Source of the DNA: Emticicia sp. C21
GTDB taxonomy: Bacteria; Bacteroidota; Bacteroidia; Cytophagales; Spirosomataceae
Assembly: GCF_003418935.1 (NCBI RefSeq)
Contig: NZ_QVMT01000006.1
Span: 248,001-312,000 of the forward strand
DNA length: 64,000 bases
Direction: 5' to 3'
Shown here piece by piece: positions 1 to 9,600 of the stretch. Under the pieces are notes generated by a model. The model did not search any database, was not told the origin of the DNA, and saw nothing but the letters and a program-made list of their open reading frames with translations. A program made the translations under genes and the position numbers. Numbering within the stretch: the first letter of the stretch is position 1; each line of letters opens with the position of its first letter.

Positions 1-848
1 TACATTATACAATTTCAGATTATCATTCCCACGGTTAATCCATTGTACCATCAATCCGCTGCCATCCAGCAACCACTCCGGCCAGCCGAAATATTGCTCT
101 TCTTTTTCATTAAAATCAGCCCAAGTAACTTTTCCACCTTCCGGCGATACAAAACCAATTTTTGCTTCCGGATTCGGGTCACCACTTTTTGGATAGCGCG
201 TTTCTTCTATAAAACCATGTTGGCCCTCACTATTATATAATGGAAACATTTGAATTTTGCTCTCATCAAAACGCATAAAAGCCAGTTTTTTGCTATCCGG
301 ACTCCACCAGAACGCTCTGAAACGTGTTGAGCGACCAAAGATTTCCTCCCAATAAACCCATGTCGCATAGCCATTCAAGGTAGTCTTGGTGCCATCGCTC
401 GTATGCTGTATTTCTTTATTGGTTTTCAGGTTGAAAGTATACAGATTATTGTCTTTGGTATAGGCAATAAAATTACTATCCGGCGAAAAAGTCGGGTTTT
501 TCTCTTCGCTTTTATCGTTGGTCAATTGTTTTTCACCACTATCATCCTTTAAGAAAATATCACCGTTTTTTATCGAAACCGACTTCTTAGGCTGAGGTAT
601 TTTAGAAGAAATCTTAGCCGTACCTTCTGTCAGTTTTCCGTTAGTAAGGTCTAAAACGAAATTTTTACTGCCTCCATTTCTTTGTACCACCGATAATTTA
701 TCGCCATCAGCCCATTGTACAAGGGGTAATATCTGTTGGAAATTTTGTGGCGAACGGCCTGCTTTTAAATCTTTTGCATCAAAATCTTTTTTCTGGGCAA
801 AGACACAAGCATGAGAGAGGAGTAAAAGTGCTACGACTTTTTTCATGG
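1..848 (-). CDS. DPP IV-like S9 peptidase, N-terminal part (runs off window)
   Basis: Start codon is the ATG at 848-846; the gene leaves the window at base 1, so about 282 N-terminal residues are visible. It begins with a signal peptide (MKKVVALLLLSHACVFAQ) and continues with beta-propeller blades containing repeated SPDS/SPDSKK turns. The stretch WVYWEEIFGRS followed by FWWSPDSKKLAFMRFDE matches the dipeptidyl-peptidase IV (S9B) propeller with its Glu-rich segment that binds the substrate N-terminus. The alpha/beta hydrolase domain with Ser-Asp-His would lie outside the window. Probable role: periplasmic removal of N-terminal dipeptides from peptides. Family assignment is from sequence; activity is inferred. 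Confidence 0.85.
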
Positions 849-1152
849 TTTATGAAGTGTTTAGTTTAGAATGATTAAGGTCTAATTTATTACGCTTATA
901 TAGAATTAACGCTTAAAAATAGAGAATTTTTAAATCATCTGTATCAGAATAGACCAGGAATCGGCTAATCATAGATAAGTATAGCAAAAAAGTAGATGCT
1001 TTTGAACAGAATCAAGACTGACAGATAACAATCATTTATTACTGTGGAACAATCTGGAAATACCTCTCATTTATAATTTCTTTATTTTTCCTTAATAGTA
1101 AGATAATATGCGAACTCTACTTTTGCGCCCAGATTACGAAAGAAGAACTTTT
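849..1152. other. Intergenic region between divergent genes, no feature recognised
   Basis: About 300 bases of AT-rich DNA separate the leftward peptidase gene from the rightward propeller lipoprotein gene. It must hold promoters for both, but I find no convincing TTG/TAnnTTTG pair, no strong hairpin and no credible open frame. Confidence 0.5.
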
Positions 1153-2670
1153 ATGAAAAAAACAATTTTACTAGCCTGCGCTATTACTATAGCCGTTGTC
1201 GGATGTAACAAAGACGAAGAAGTCCCTGCCTTAGAATTTACTGTTAATGAAGACCTTGCTACTTATAAAGAAATCGCTTCAATCGGTTTAGGGGGTGTAG
1301 GTGCTGCAGAAATCACAACTTACGATGCCCAAACCAAAAGATTATTTGCCGTAAACAACGGTACCACCAACAAAATCGATGTGATTGATTTGGCTGATCC
1401 TTCCAGTATTAAAGTTATTCACTCTATCAGCATGACTCCTTATGGGGGTTATGTGAATAGCGTATCAGCCTATAATGGCAAAGTGGCTGCTGCTATTGAA
1501 TCTACAGACAAACAAGCAGCCGGAAAAATTGTTGTTTTCAATGCTTCTACTTATGCGGAAGAAAAAGTAATTACTGTAGGGGCATTGCCTGATATGGTTA
1601 CGTACAGCCCTGATGGTAAGTATATCTTAAGTGCGAACGAAGGCGAGCCTAACACCAGCTATACCAATGACCCTGAGGGTTCGGTATCAATCATTGATGT
1701 AGCGAATAACTATGCAGTAAAAACAGTTAATTTTTCTGCATTCTCGAACCAATTAGCTGATTTAACTTCAAAAGGATTGAGAGTTTTTGGCCCTGGTAAA
1801 GATTTTGTAAAAGACATAGAACCTGAGTATATTACCGTTTCAGATGATTCAAAAACGGCTTGGGTAACTCTGCAGGAGAACAATGCCATTGCAGAAATTA
1901 ACATTACTGCAGGAACTATCACTAAAATCAGTCCGCTTGGCTTTAAAGATTACAATGCTGCCGGAAACATGATAGATATTAGCGATAAAGATAATGCAGT
2001 AGGCGTTTTTGCTCCTTGGAAAGTATTTGGCACTTATATGCCAGATGCTATCGCTTCTACGAAATACAACGGTGTAACCTATTTATTTACGGCAAATGAG
2101 GGGGATGCCCGTGAATATGATGCTTTTGCAGAGGTAAAACGTATTAAAGATTTGAAATTAGACGAAGCGGCTTTCCCGAATGCTTCGGCACTTAAAGCTG
2201 AACCACAAATGGGACGCCTGAACGTTACCACTACTTTAGGTGATAAAGATGGTGACGGTGATTATGACGCGCTTTATAGCTTTGGAGCAAGATCATTCTC
2301 AGTATGGAATGCACAAACAGGCCAGCAAGTATATGATAGCAAAAACGAACTGGATGTAAAAATCAAAGAAGCGAATCTATATGATGATGCCAGAAGTGAT
2401 GATAAATCGATAGAGCCAGAGGCTATTGCAATTGGCAGAGTAGGAAGCAAACTGGTTGCTTATGTAGGGATGGAAAGAGTAGATGCTGTAGCCGTTTATG
2501 ATATTACAAACCCGACTGCACCTGTTTTTGTAAAAACCATACCTACTGGAGATGCCCCTGAAGGAGTGTTATTTATCCCTGCACCAAAAAGCCCCATACA
2601 ACAAAGCTTGATAGTGGTAAGTAGCGAAAACGATGGCGTTGTAAAAGTATATAAGGCAAATAAATTGTAA
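1153..2670 (+). CDS. Choice-of-anchor I beta-propeller lipoprotein
   Basis: 505 residues. The in-frame ATG at 1108 would add 15 residues and hide the signal peptide, so I start at 1153, where MKKTILLACAITIAVVGC gives a lipoprotein signal with the lipidated Cys at about 18, followed by acidic residues. The body carries features of the choice-of-anchor I family: GGVGAAEI, VIDLADPS, ANEGEPNTSY, FTANEGDAREYD, and a DxDxDGDYD-like calcium loop (DKDGDGDYDAL). Expected fold is a seven-bladed YVTN/LVIVD-type propeller at the outer surface or in the periplasm; the family has no settled enzymatic role. The gene stands alone and ends at a strong bidirectional terminator. Confidence 0.85.
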   Translation: MKKTILLACAITIAVVGCNKDEEVPALEFTVNEDLATYKEIASIGLGGVGAAEITTYDAQTKRLFAVNNGTTNKIDVIDLADPSSIKVIHSISMTPYGGYVNSVSAYNGKVAAAIESTDKQAAGKIVVFNASTYAEEKVITVGALPDMVTYSPDGKYILSANEGEPNTSYTNDPEGSVSIIDVANNYAVKTVNFSAFSNQLADLTSKGLRVFGPGKDFVKDIEPEYITVSDDSKTAWVTLQENNAIAEINITAGTITKISPLGFKDYNAAGNMIDISDKDNAVGVFAPWKVFGTYMPDAIASTKYNGVTYLFTANEGDAREYDAFAEVKRIKDLKLDEAAFPNASALKAEPQMGRLNVTTTLGDKDGDGDYDALYSFGARSFSVWNAQTGQQVYDSKNELDVKIKEANLYDDARSDDKSIEPEAIAIGRVGSKLVAYVGMERVDAVAVYDITNPTAPVFVKTIPTGDAPEGVLFIPAPKSPIQQSLIVVSSENDGVVKVYKANKL

Positions 2671-2694
2671 TATATATCTGTTTGGAAAAATGAG

Positions 2695-2722
2695 AAACAG
2701 GGGCTTGATTAAGCCCCTGTTT
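2695..2722. terminator. Bidirectional intrinsic terminator
   Basis: Perfect 12-bp stem (AAACAGGGGCTT, 2695-2706, with AAGCCCCTGTTT, 2711-2722) and a 4-base loop. T-rich tails occur on both strands, between two convergent genes. Confidence 0.9.
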
Positions 2723-2744
2723 TTATTTTGTATTAAATTATTAA

Positions 2745-3359
2745 CTACATTTTCCACTTTATCCCACAACCAATGGCTTTTGCCGTAGTAATTTCCACAG
2801 GTTTATTAGCCAGAAGTGCATTAATGGCCTGGCTTACATAATGTACACTGGCAGATGAAGCATCGTTTGAATTATTGTCGATAGCACCATGATAAGCCAG
2901 AATATAGTCATTACCTTCGCGTTTTACCACATAAGCCGTTGGGGTGCTTCTGGCACCATAGGTTTTAGCTACTTCCTGGGTTTGGTCTAATAAATACGGG
3001 AACTGATATTTACTGCTTTTGGCTCTATTCTGCATTTCACTAAAGCTATCACCCGGTGAGCGGTTACTGTCATTGGCATTAATCGCTATCACCGGATAGC
3101 CTTTTGGTGCATAAGTCTTGTTCAAATCAATAATACGTTGCTCATAGGCTTGCGCTACCGGACAGGTATTGCAGGTAATAACTACAATATATCCTTTAGC
3201 CGTTGCATCATGCCCCAATGCCACCATTTTGTTGTCAACATTTTTCAGGTTGAAAATCATTACTTTGTCTCCTACCTTATAGCCGTCTGCCGGTAAAAGG
3301 AAGCTGCTAAGCACAATCAAAAGTGCCGCTGCCATGCCGAGAATGCTTGTTTTTTTCAT
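2745..3359 (-). CDS. Exported thioredoxin-fold (AhpC/TSA-redoxin) protein
   Basis: 204 residues. I use the ATG at 3359 (MKKTSILGMAA...), eight codons inside the longest frame, because it opens directly on a signal peptide of about 25 residues. The mature part starts with GYKVGDKV, typical of AhpC/TSA redoxins. It has a CxxC at C63/C66 (TCNTCPVA), then a cis-Pro region (RSTPTAYVV) as in thioredoxin folds. The motif CNTCPVA is usual in a peroxiredoxin-like family of Bacteroidota. Predicted role: periplasmic thiol-disulfide exchange. It lies 39 bp downstream of a TlpA-like gene on the same strand, so the two probably form an operon. Confidence 0.8.
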   Translation of the reverse strand: MKKTSILGMAAALLIVLSSFLLPADGYKVGDKVMIFNLKNVDNKMVALGHDATAKGYIVVITCNTCPVAQAYEQRIIDLNKTYAPKGYPVIAINANDSNRSPGDSFSEMQNRAKSSKYQFPYLLDQTQEVAKTYGARSTPTAYVVKREGNDYILAYHGAIDNNSNDASSASVHYVSQAINALLANKPVEITTAKAIGCGIKWKM

Positions 3360-3398
3360 AAAATTCAAAATTGTGTTAAACAATAAATAATGTCGATA

Positions 3399-3896
3399 TT
3401 AATTGATAAAAGGCTGAATTTCCTTTTCTAGTTGGCTCTCTGTTAAAGGCTCTTCAAATGTTTTGCGTGCGTTTTTGCCCGATGGAACAATAAGTGTAAA
3501 GGGTAAAGAACCTGACCAATCGGCCGATACCTGATCAATCCATGAATTATAATCAGGCTCATCTAATAGATAGATGCTCGATGACCTGATATTATTTTTC
3601 GCCACAAAAGGTTTCACTTTCGTGTTCAAATCCTTCACCATATCAAGATTAATCAATACTACCTTTACATTTTTGCCTGCATACTTTTTGCTGATTTTCT
3701 CAAAGTAAGGGAGTTCTTCCACGCAAGGTTTGCACCAGGTAGCCCAGAAATTGATGATCAATACAGTATCTTTCGACTGCCTGAGCATCTTTTCCAGGGC
3801 AGAGTATTTAATAGCCTGCACATTTTGTGCCATAGCCCAATAGCCTGAGCAAAGAAAGATGCTAAAAAGAAGTATGAGTTTTTTTATGTTCATCAT
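3399..3896 (-). CDS. TlpA-family thiol-disulfide oxidoreductase
   Basis: 165 residues with an N-terminal signal peptide (about residues 1-23, ending AMA-Q). The mature part has the TlpA/ResA active site FWATWCKPC with C55 and C58, and a later LPFTLIV carrying the cis-proline. Members of this family reduce disulfides in the periplasm, for example during c-type cytochrome maturation or protein repair. It is the first gene of a two-gene operon with the redoxin at 2745-3359. The domain is clear; the substrate cannot be told from sequence. Confidence 0.87.
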   Translation of the reverse strand: MMNIKKLILLFSIFLCSGYWAMAQNVQAIKYSALEKMLRQSKDTVLIINFWATWCKPCVEELPYFEKISKKYAGKNVKVVLINLDMVKDLNTKVKPFVAKNNIRSSSIYLLDEPDYNSWIDQVSADWSGSLPFTLIVPSGKNARKTFEEPLTESQLEKEIQPFIN

Positions 3897-4058
3897 AGAA
3901 AAGAATCTTTTCTGCTGAATGTATAATAAAAAACGTTTGTAAAACTGATATATTTTAAAAGAGTAGAATGAATAAGCCTTTTACTGAAACACTTGTTGTA
4001 AACAAATTTAACTCTAAAATTCAGCTAATCAATATTTTTTGAGAAAATCGAAAATATT

Positions 4059-4132
4059 AACCACGGAGTTACGCAGAGTTTTTGCTATTACTCCGTGAAA
4101 CTCTGTGCAAAACTTAGTGCAACTCCGTGGTT
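4059..4132. repeat. Intergenic palindromic element (CACGGAG type)
   Basis: Ends are a perfect 12-bp inverted repeat, AACCACGGAGTT (4059-4070) and AACTCCGTGGTT (4121-4132). Inside are degenerate variants of the same words: GCAGAGTTT, CTCCGTGAAACTCTGTG. The element reads like several short CACGGAG/CAGAGTT units in alternating orientation. It lies upstream of the TlpA operon and downstream of the acyltransferase gene, with no coding potential. Confidence 0.7.
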
Positions 4133-4149
4133 AGAACAACAATCTGATA

Positions 4150-5316
4150 TTACTTCCCTTTCACCCCAAACAACAATCTTACAAAATTGAATGGACGAAT
4201 CAGAAAATGATAGATAAACAAACTAAACCCAAATGTGCCAAGCACCAGAATAAATAGCTTCAACCACACATTTAAATCCCAATCAGCAATATGGAAGCCA
4301 ATAGCAACAGTAATAGTCTGATGCAGAATATAAAAAGGATAAACTGCTTCGGTACTATAAGTTAAAAATTTGTTTTTGAAGTTGAGATAATGTTTGGCAA
4401 ATCCGCATATACCAAGGATGGTTGTCCAAAGACTGGCCATCGTTAGAACTCCATTAATGAAAGGCATAAAAGGTACATCATCAGGAATTTCTCCTATTAT
4501 TGCATCAAAAGAAATCCTGAATGCAACGATGAATGTCCCAACACCTAAAAGCGCAATGCGATATTTCTCCATAATATCCCATATCTTCTGATTAGTGCCT
4601 ATCAGATAACCATAGATAAAAATAGTAAGTGATAAAGTAAAATTATACCAGTCAGCAATCAGGTTGTTACTTACCGGCCATTTTTCTCTGAGAGTCCAGT
4701 AGAGAATCATAGGAATTACACTTAATAACAATACTCCCCAGATATTGCTGAAAAGGTTTCTTGCAGTCTTTATTACCTTTTGAGCATTATCTGACTTTAA
4801 CCATAAAAACAATGGAGTACCTATCAAAGAGAAAACCCATAAGTAAGCCACAAACCATAGATGATGCCATGAGAAATCACCTTTGGGATAGGGAATAAAA
4901 TTGAAAACATTCGGATAGAAATCTACATAAGAACCACTGAATTGCCCGCTTTGCAGACGCTCAAAATAAATCTGTGGTGGCACAATGATAAACATACCAA
5001 AAACCAAAGGAAGCAATAAACGCTTCGTACGCTCACCTATAAATTGCCAACCCGTACGCGACTTCATAGCAAAGCTTACTCCTACACCGGAAATAAAAAA
5101 TAGTAAAGGCAAGCGCCAGAGATGTAGCCATTCCATAGGGTATTCCATTGTATGGTTAATGACATTGTTCTTTACATGCCATCCCCAACTGACGAAGAAC
5201 ATGCCGCTATGAAAGAAAATGAGAATACAGAAAGCTAATACCCGAATCCAGTCGATATAATACTGGCGTTTGGCTGTTCTGGTTTCGGGGAAAGATACTG
5301 TTGTAATAGGTTCCAT
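4150..5316 (-). CDS. Integral membrane acyltransferase (acyltransferase 3 family)
   Basis: 388 residues from the ATG at 5316 (an ATG four codons upstream, at 5328, is also possible). It has many hydrophobic segments and the family hallmark near the N-terminus: YYIDWIRVLAFCILIFFHSGM, where R and H correspond to the conserved Arg and His of OafA/OPgC-type O-acyltransferases. This family transfers acyl groups from CoA thioesters to sugars, lipids or glucans at the inner membrane. A -7 box TACTTTTG lies at complement 5348-5355. The upstream neighbour on the same strand is a membrane AraC regulator, which could control it. Substrate unknown. Confidence 0.82.
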   Translation of the reverse strand: MEPITTVSFPETRTAKRQYYIDWIRVLAFCILIFFHSGMFFVSWGWHVKNNVINHTMEYPMEWLHLWRLPLLFFISGVGVSFAMKSRTGWQFIGERTKRLLLPLVFGMFIIVPPQIYFERLQSGQFSGSYVDFYPNVFNFIPYPKGDFSWHHLWFVAYLWVFSLIGTPLFLWLKSDNAQKVIKTARNLFSNIWGVLLLSVIPMILYWTLREKWPVSNNLIADWYNFTLSLTIFIYGYLIGTNQKIWDIMEKYRIALLGVGTFIVAFRISFDAIIGEIPDDVPFMPFINGVLTMASLWTTILGICGFAKHYLNFKNKFLTYSTEAVYPFYILHQTITVAIGFHIADWDLNVWLKLFILVLGTFGFSLFIYHFLIRPFNFVRLLFGVKGK

Positions 5317-5347
5317 GATTTTGTGCATAATTGTTTAAATGATGCCA

Positions 5348-5355
5348 CAAAAGTA
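5348..5355 (-). promoter_or_regulatory. -7 promoter box for the acyltransferase gene
   Basis: TACTTTTG on the minus strand fits the Bacteroidota TAnnTTTG consensus, 32 bp upstream of the chosen start. No good -33 TTG is visible. Confidence 0.45.
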
Positions 5356-5420
5356 GACTGATGGCTAGGCTGGCGAAGCCTCTCCCGATAAGCGAGACGT
5401 TCGAGCCGATAAAAACGAAC

Positions 5421-6578
5421 CTATTTCTGTATCCTGAATTGCGAAGGTGTCTGGCCGACAATCTTTTTAAATGAAGTATTAAAGGCCGATTTTGAGTTAT
5501 AACCCACCATTTCGGCTATTTCTTCAATTTTAATATGTGTATATTCGGGAGATGCTAATAATTGTTGTGCTTCTTTGATACGATAGGTGGCGGTATAGTC
5601 AAAAAAACTTTGTCCCAGCTTTTCATTCAGAATTTGAGAGAGGTGGTGCGGCGAAACAGCCAGCATTTTTGCCAGTCCGGGCAACGAAAAATTATCATTC
5701 ATAAAAGGTTTTTCGGTATTCATTACCTCTGTCAGTTTATCTAATACATTATCCTGAATATCAGTAGTCAAAGATGACTTCTCATACTTTTTCACAGCTT
5801 TGGCCTGTTCATCATGAAAGAATTTTGAGCGACTGATGACTGAGAAAGAAATGGCATAGATAATAAGCGTAATATGGCCTGCAATAATATGGTCGCCTAA
5901 ATCATGAATGAATGTTATTTTGATAATCAGAAAAATAATGACAATAGACGCTAAGGAAACAGCCTGATTGCGAGACCAACTCAATTTAGGATTCTGATTG
6001 GAATTAAGTGGGAGACCATCTTTTCTAAAGGCTTTAATAACTACATAAAAACTTGCAACGAGGTATACAACCATATGGGCGAACATCAGGTCATTGATAT
6101 GATGTTTAAACCAGTAGTACCATTCCCCTTCAGCATAATCGCACGGCACTCTGGCCATATCGGGATGGAAAGCATAGAGATAGGAGTTATAATGTGGAAT
6201 GTCGGGGAGTGGATAAAATAAAACCGACATGTATACGAGATACGCAAAAAAAGGAATGAAGTGTAATAATTGTGCTTTGGTGAATCGCTCGGTAATATAA
6301 GTTTGTATATATAGAAATGAAAGGGGAGCTACAGTAAAATTGAGTGGCTCAGCCATATCTACCAGATAAAGTGTCTGAAAGGTATAATTGGTATAACCCA
6401 TTAGTACTTCGGTAATAGCAAAAGCCATAGCAAATAAAAACAAGCCTAAATACCTATGCGCTACTTTGTTACCTTGTTTGGTAGTAAGAAAGAAAAATGC
6501 TAAAAAGAAGCCTTGTACTACTCCTAATAGTATAATAATCGCAAATAAATCAATTTTTAGCGGTAACGAGGGTAGCAT
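5421..6578 (-). CDS. Membrane-anchored AraC-family transcription regulator
   Basis: 385 residues. The N-terminal 250 residues hold about seven hydrophobic helices (for example LFAIIILLGVVQGFFLAFFF, SLFYI-type segments and IVIIFLIIKITFI). The C-terminal 100 residues are an AraC/HTH_18 domain: NDNFSLPGLAKMLAVSPHHLSQILNE, then KIEEIAEMVGYNSKSAFNTSFKKIVGQTPSQFR. This 7TM-AraC architecture is common in Bacteroidota and suggests a one-component sensor whose ligand is perceived at the membrane. It sits immediately upstream of the acyltransferase gene on the same strand, about 100 bp apart. The ligand is unknown. Confidence 0.87.
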   Translation of the reverse strand: MLPSLPLKIDLFAIIILLGVVQGFFLAFFFLTTKQGNKVAHRYLGLFLFAMAFAITEVLMGYTNYTFQTLYLVDMAEPLNFTVAPLSFLYIQTYITERFTKAQLLHFIPFFAYLVYMSVLFYPLPDIPHYNSYLYAFHPDMARVPCDYAEGEWYYWFKHHINDLMFAHMVVYLVASFYVVIKAFRKDGLPLNSNQNPKLSWSRNQAVSLASIVIIFLIIKITFIHDLGDHIIAGHITLIIYAISFSVISRSKFFHDEQAKAVKKYEKSSLTTDIQDNVLDKLTEVMNTEKPFMNDNFSLPGLAKMLAVSPHHLSQILNEKLGQSFFDYTATYRIKEAQQLLASPEYTHIKIEEIAEMVGYNSKSAFNTSFKKIVGQTPSQFRIQK

Positions 6579-6613
6579 TCAGACTAATTTTTAGAGCAAA
6601 TTACAAATAAAAA

Positions 6614-6651
6614 AATACCTCGGCAAATCTTGTTAATTTCGCCGAGGTATT
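6614..6651 (-). terminator. Intrinsic terminator of the dehydrogenase-fusion gene
   Basis: On the minus strand ATACCTCGGC pairs with GCCGAGGTAT and is followed by a run of T. It lies 20-60 bases after the stop at 6672. Confidence 0.8.
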
Positions 6652-6671
6652 GATTGTGTGTTACAGACCTA

Positions 6672-9600
6672 TTACTTCTCCAAAGGATGTTCCGCCAACA
6701 ACTTCGAAGCATTATAAATATCCTTCTGATTTTTCAGGGCTGCCCTTACAGTCTTTACTTTTTCAGGTTGAATAGCAGGAGCTTTGTTGCCAAAGGAGTT
6801 GCGCACATAGGTTAATACTGCGGCTACCTCTTTGTCATTCAATAAACCTTCAAATGGGGTCATAGGTACTTGTCCCGGATATTTTTTGCCATTTACCTCT
6901 ATAGGACCTAATAAACCTTTCAATACAATCTTGATGGCGCGTTCTTCATTGCCATTTACCCAGGTAGTACCAGCCAATGGCGGGAAGCCCGAAGCTGTCA
7001 GCCCTTTACCATCTGCCTGATGGCAGGTAGCGCAATAGCCCTCTTTGGCATAAATAGTTTTACCTATATTAAATAACTCCAGTTCTGCCCCTTTCAAAGT
7101 CGATTTTTCTGCTACTTCTTTTTCTTTCTTCACAGGCATATCGTTGAGGTGTGCCACTGCCGTTTCGTAGGCATGAATCATCCAGTCGTCTAGCGGTTTC
7201 TTTTTGGCTTCTGCTAAAATCGGATTGCCCTTTGCTTTCCCAATCCACGAAGAAGCTACAATGGCATCCAAACGTACCCGGCTGTTTTCATCCTTCACTG
7301 CCTGCATCAATAAGGCTGCTTGGTCTGGTACCTGATGACCTGTAAAGCGCAAAACCTCAACTGCCGCTGCCCTTGCATGGTAATCTTTGGCTCTCAACAT
7401 CTGTTTCAACAATTTCTGGTCAACTTTATCCAAGCCCCAGGTAACCCATAATGCTTCTAATACATGATGCTCATAACGTGGGTCGTTTTTGTCTAATGCT
7501 GCTACCCATTTAGTAAGTTTCGGTAATACTTCCGCGGCACTTCTGCCTCTCAACTCGCGGCGAGTACGGTAGCGAGTACGGTATTCAGGTAGTTTCAGAT
7601 TATCCAGTAAAGTTTCAACACTTGCTCCGGCAATGGTAGCAGGTTTTACCAATGGTCTTGACGGATAGGTTATGCGATAGATACGGCCATGCGAGTGGTC
7701 GCGGAGAGGGTCACGGGCATTGTGTTGCATATGCCCAATCAGAATATTATGCCAGTCAATCAGGTAAAGCGAGCCATCAGGGGCAAATTCCATATCCACC
7801 GGACGAAAGTTACGGTCTTCGCTCACTATTAAATCTGCTCTGTGTTTACTCTTATAACCTGTGCCATCATCCACCATACTATGCATTTTCATGCCAAGGA
7901 AACCAATAGTATTATTGATTAGCAAATCTCCTTGCACCTCATCCGGGAAATGGCGACTTGAAACAAATTCCAGCCCCGAAGTCGGGCGAACCATATGTTC
8001 TTTTTCTATTAATTGCACACCCTTATGTGTATATTCTCCATAACGAGGCAAAACAGTACCCGGCATCATCCAGCGCACATCAGGGCTTGAAGTTTCAGCA
8101 AAAAACGGTTGCCCCCAGTCATCAAAAGCAATACCCCAGGGATTTGGTATCGATAACTGCGCCGTACGTTCCAATTTACGTAATTGAGGGCTGAATCTAT
8201 AAAATCCACCATTGGTAGCACGTACAGTTCCATAAGAAGTTTCTATATTGGTATGTAAAAAAACACCCTCGCCTGAATATATAGCACCTGATGGGTCAAC
8301 CGAATAAGCATGGCTGTTATGGTGTGTATCATGGTCGTCATATCCACTAAAGATAATTTCTTCTTTATCTGCTTTATCATCACTATTAGTATCAGTAAGC
8401 AATTTCAGATTTGTACCCTGCGACACAAAAACACCTTCATGTGTAATTTCAAAACCTAAAGGCAGGTGCAAACCATCTGCAAAAACGGTTTCTTTATCAG
8501 CCTTACCGTCATTATTGGTATCTTCAAAAATTAAGATTTTATCATTTGGCTTGGTATCACCCGGTTTATAATGCGGATAACTTGGCATAGCTGCCACCCA
8601 TAGGCGGCCTTTATTATCAAACGACATCTGCATCGGTTTAGCCAAATCAGGGAATTCCTGTTCTGAGGCAAAGAGTTCAATCTTATAGCCTGCAGGTACT
8701 TTCAACTTACTAAGTGCTTCTTGTCCATATAGGTAGGTTAAACTGCCATTTTTCTCAGGGTTAAAGTTGGTTTTAACTTCTGGCAAAGTTCTGGTGTTTT
8801 TATCGGCCATTGTTACATCCATTTTTTCACCTTTAGATGCCGCCAGCCAAACGGCTTTATCACGAATTTCAGTCATTTCACGGATCTTCTCAATTTCAGC
8901 AGGATAGTTATCCGGACCAAAAGGATTATATCGGCGACCATACACATGCACTCCATTCGGAATTTTGTAGTCATTATGCCACATCCAGTTTTTTTCATTA
9001 ACGGCCGCTAAAATTAGATTTCTGTTAGACTCTGCTTTGGCAGGTGCTTTACCAAAAACGGCATCTGTCAACAACTCGGAAAATTTCTTGTATCCGGCTT
9101 CATTCAATTGCGAACCGTCAATGGTTAAAAATTCTTTGGTTGTATCATACCATTTTTTAGAAGGTGTAAAGGCGTCAACAAATAGTACATTATTCTGGTC
9201 GGCAACTTCTTTCATCGCCTTGGTATATAACCAGAGGTTTTCATTTTCTTTCACTCCGTTCGGTAAATCATATTTGCCTGATAGGTCTTCAAAAGCAATC
9301 GGAGAAACAATAACTAATTGCGGTGCGCTTTTACCATTATATTTCTGATTAAGTGTATATTTGATAAATGCATCCAGTTCAGCTTTATAGGTATCCAACT
9401 TCTCCTTGCCCTGAAACGACTCGCTATAACCAAACATACCAATAATTATATCCGTTTTTAGGCGGGTCAGCCATTGATCGGGAGAATCAAAATGTCCTTC
9501 ACTACTTGAGTTTTTGGCATATTCTGTCTGAAATTTCTCAGCTCCCGGAAAAGCCCAGGGTAAATTACGACTCGCGTGCGGTCTGAAACCGGGCGTATCG

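Noticed and set aside
7652-8194. Open frames on the plus strand opposite the dehydrogenase-fusion gene
   Set aside because: They are antisense to a well-supported gene, lack family motifs and start signals, and reflect its codon bias.
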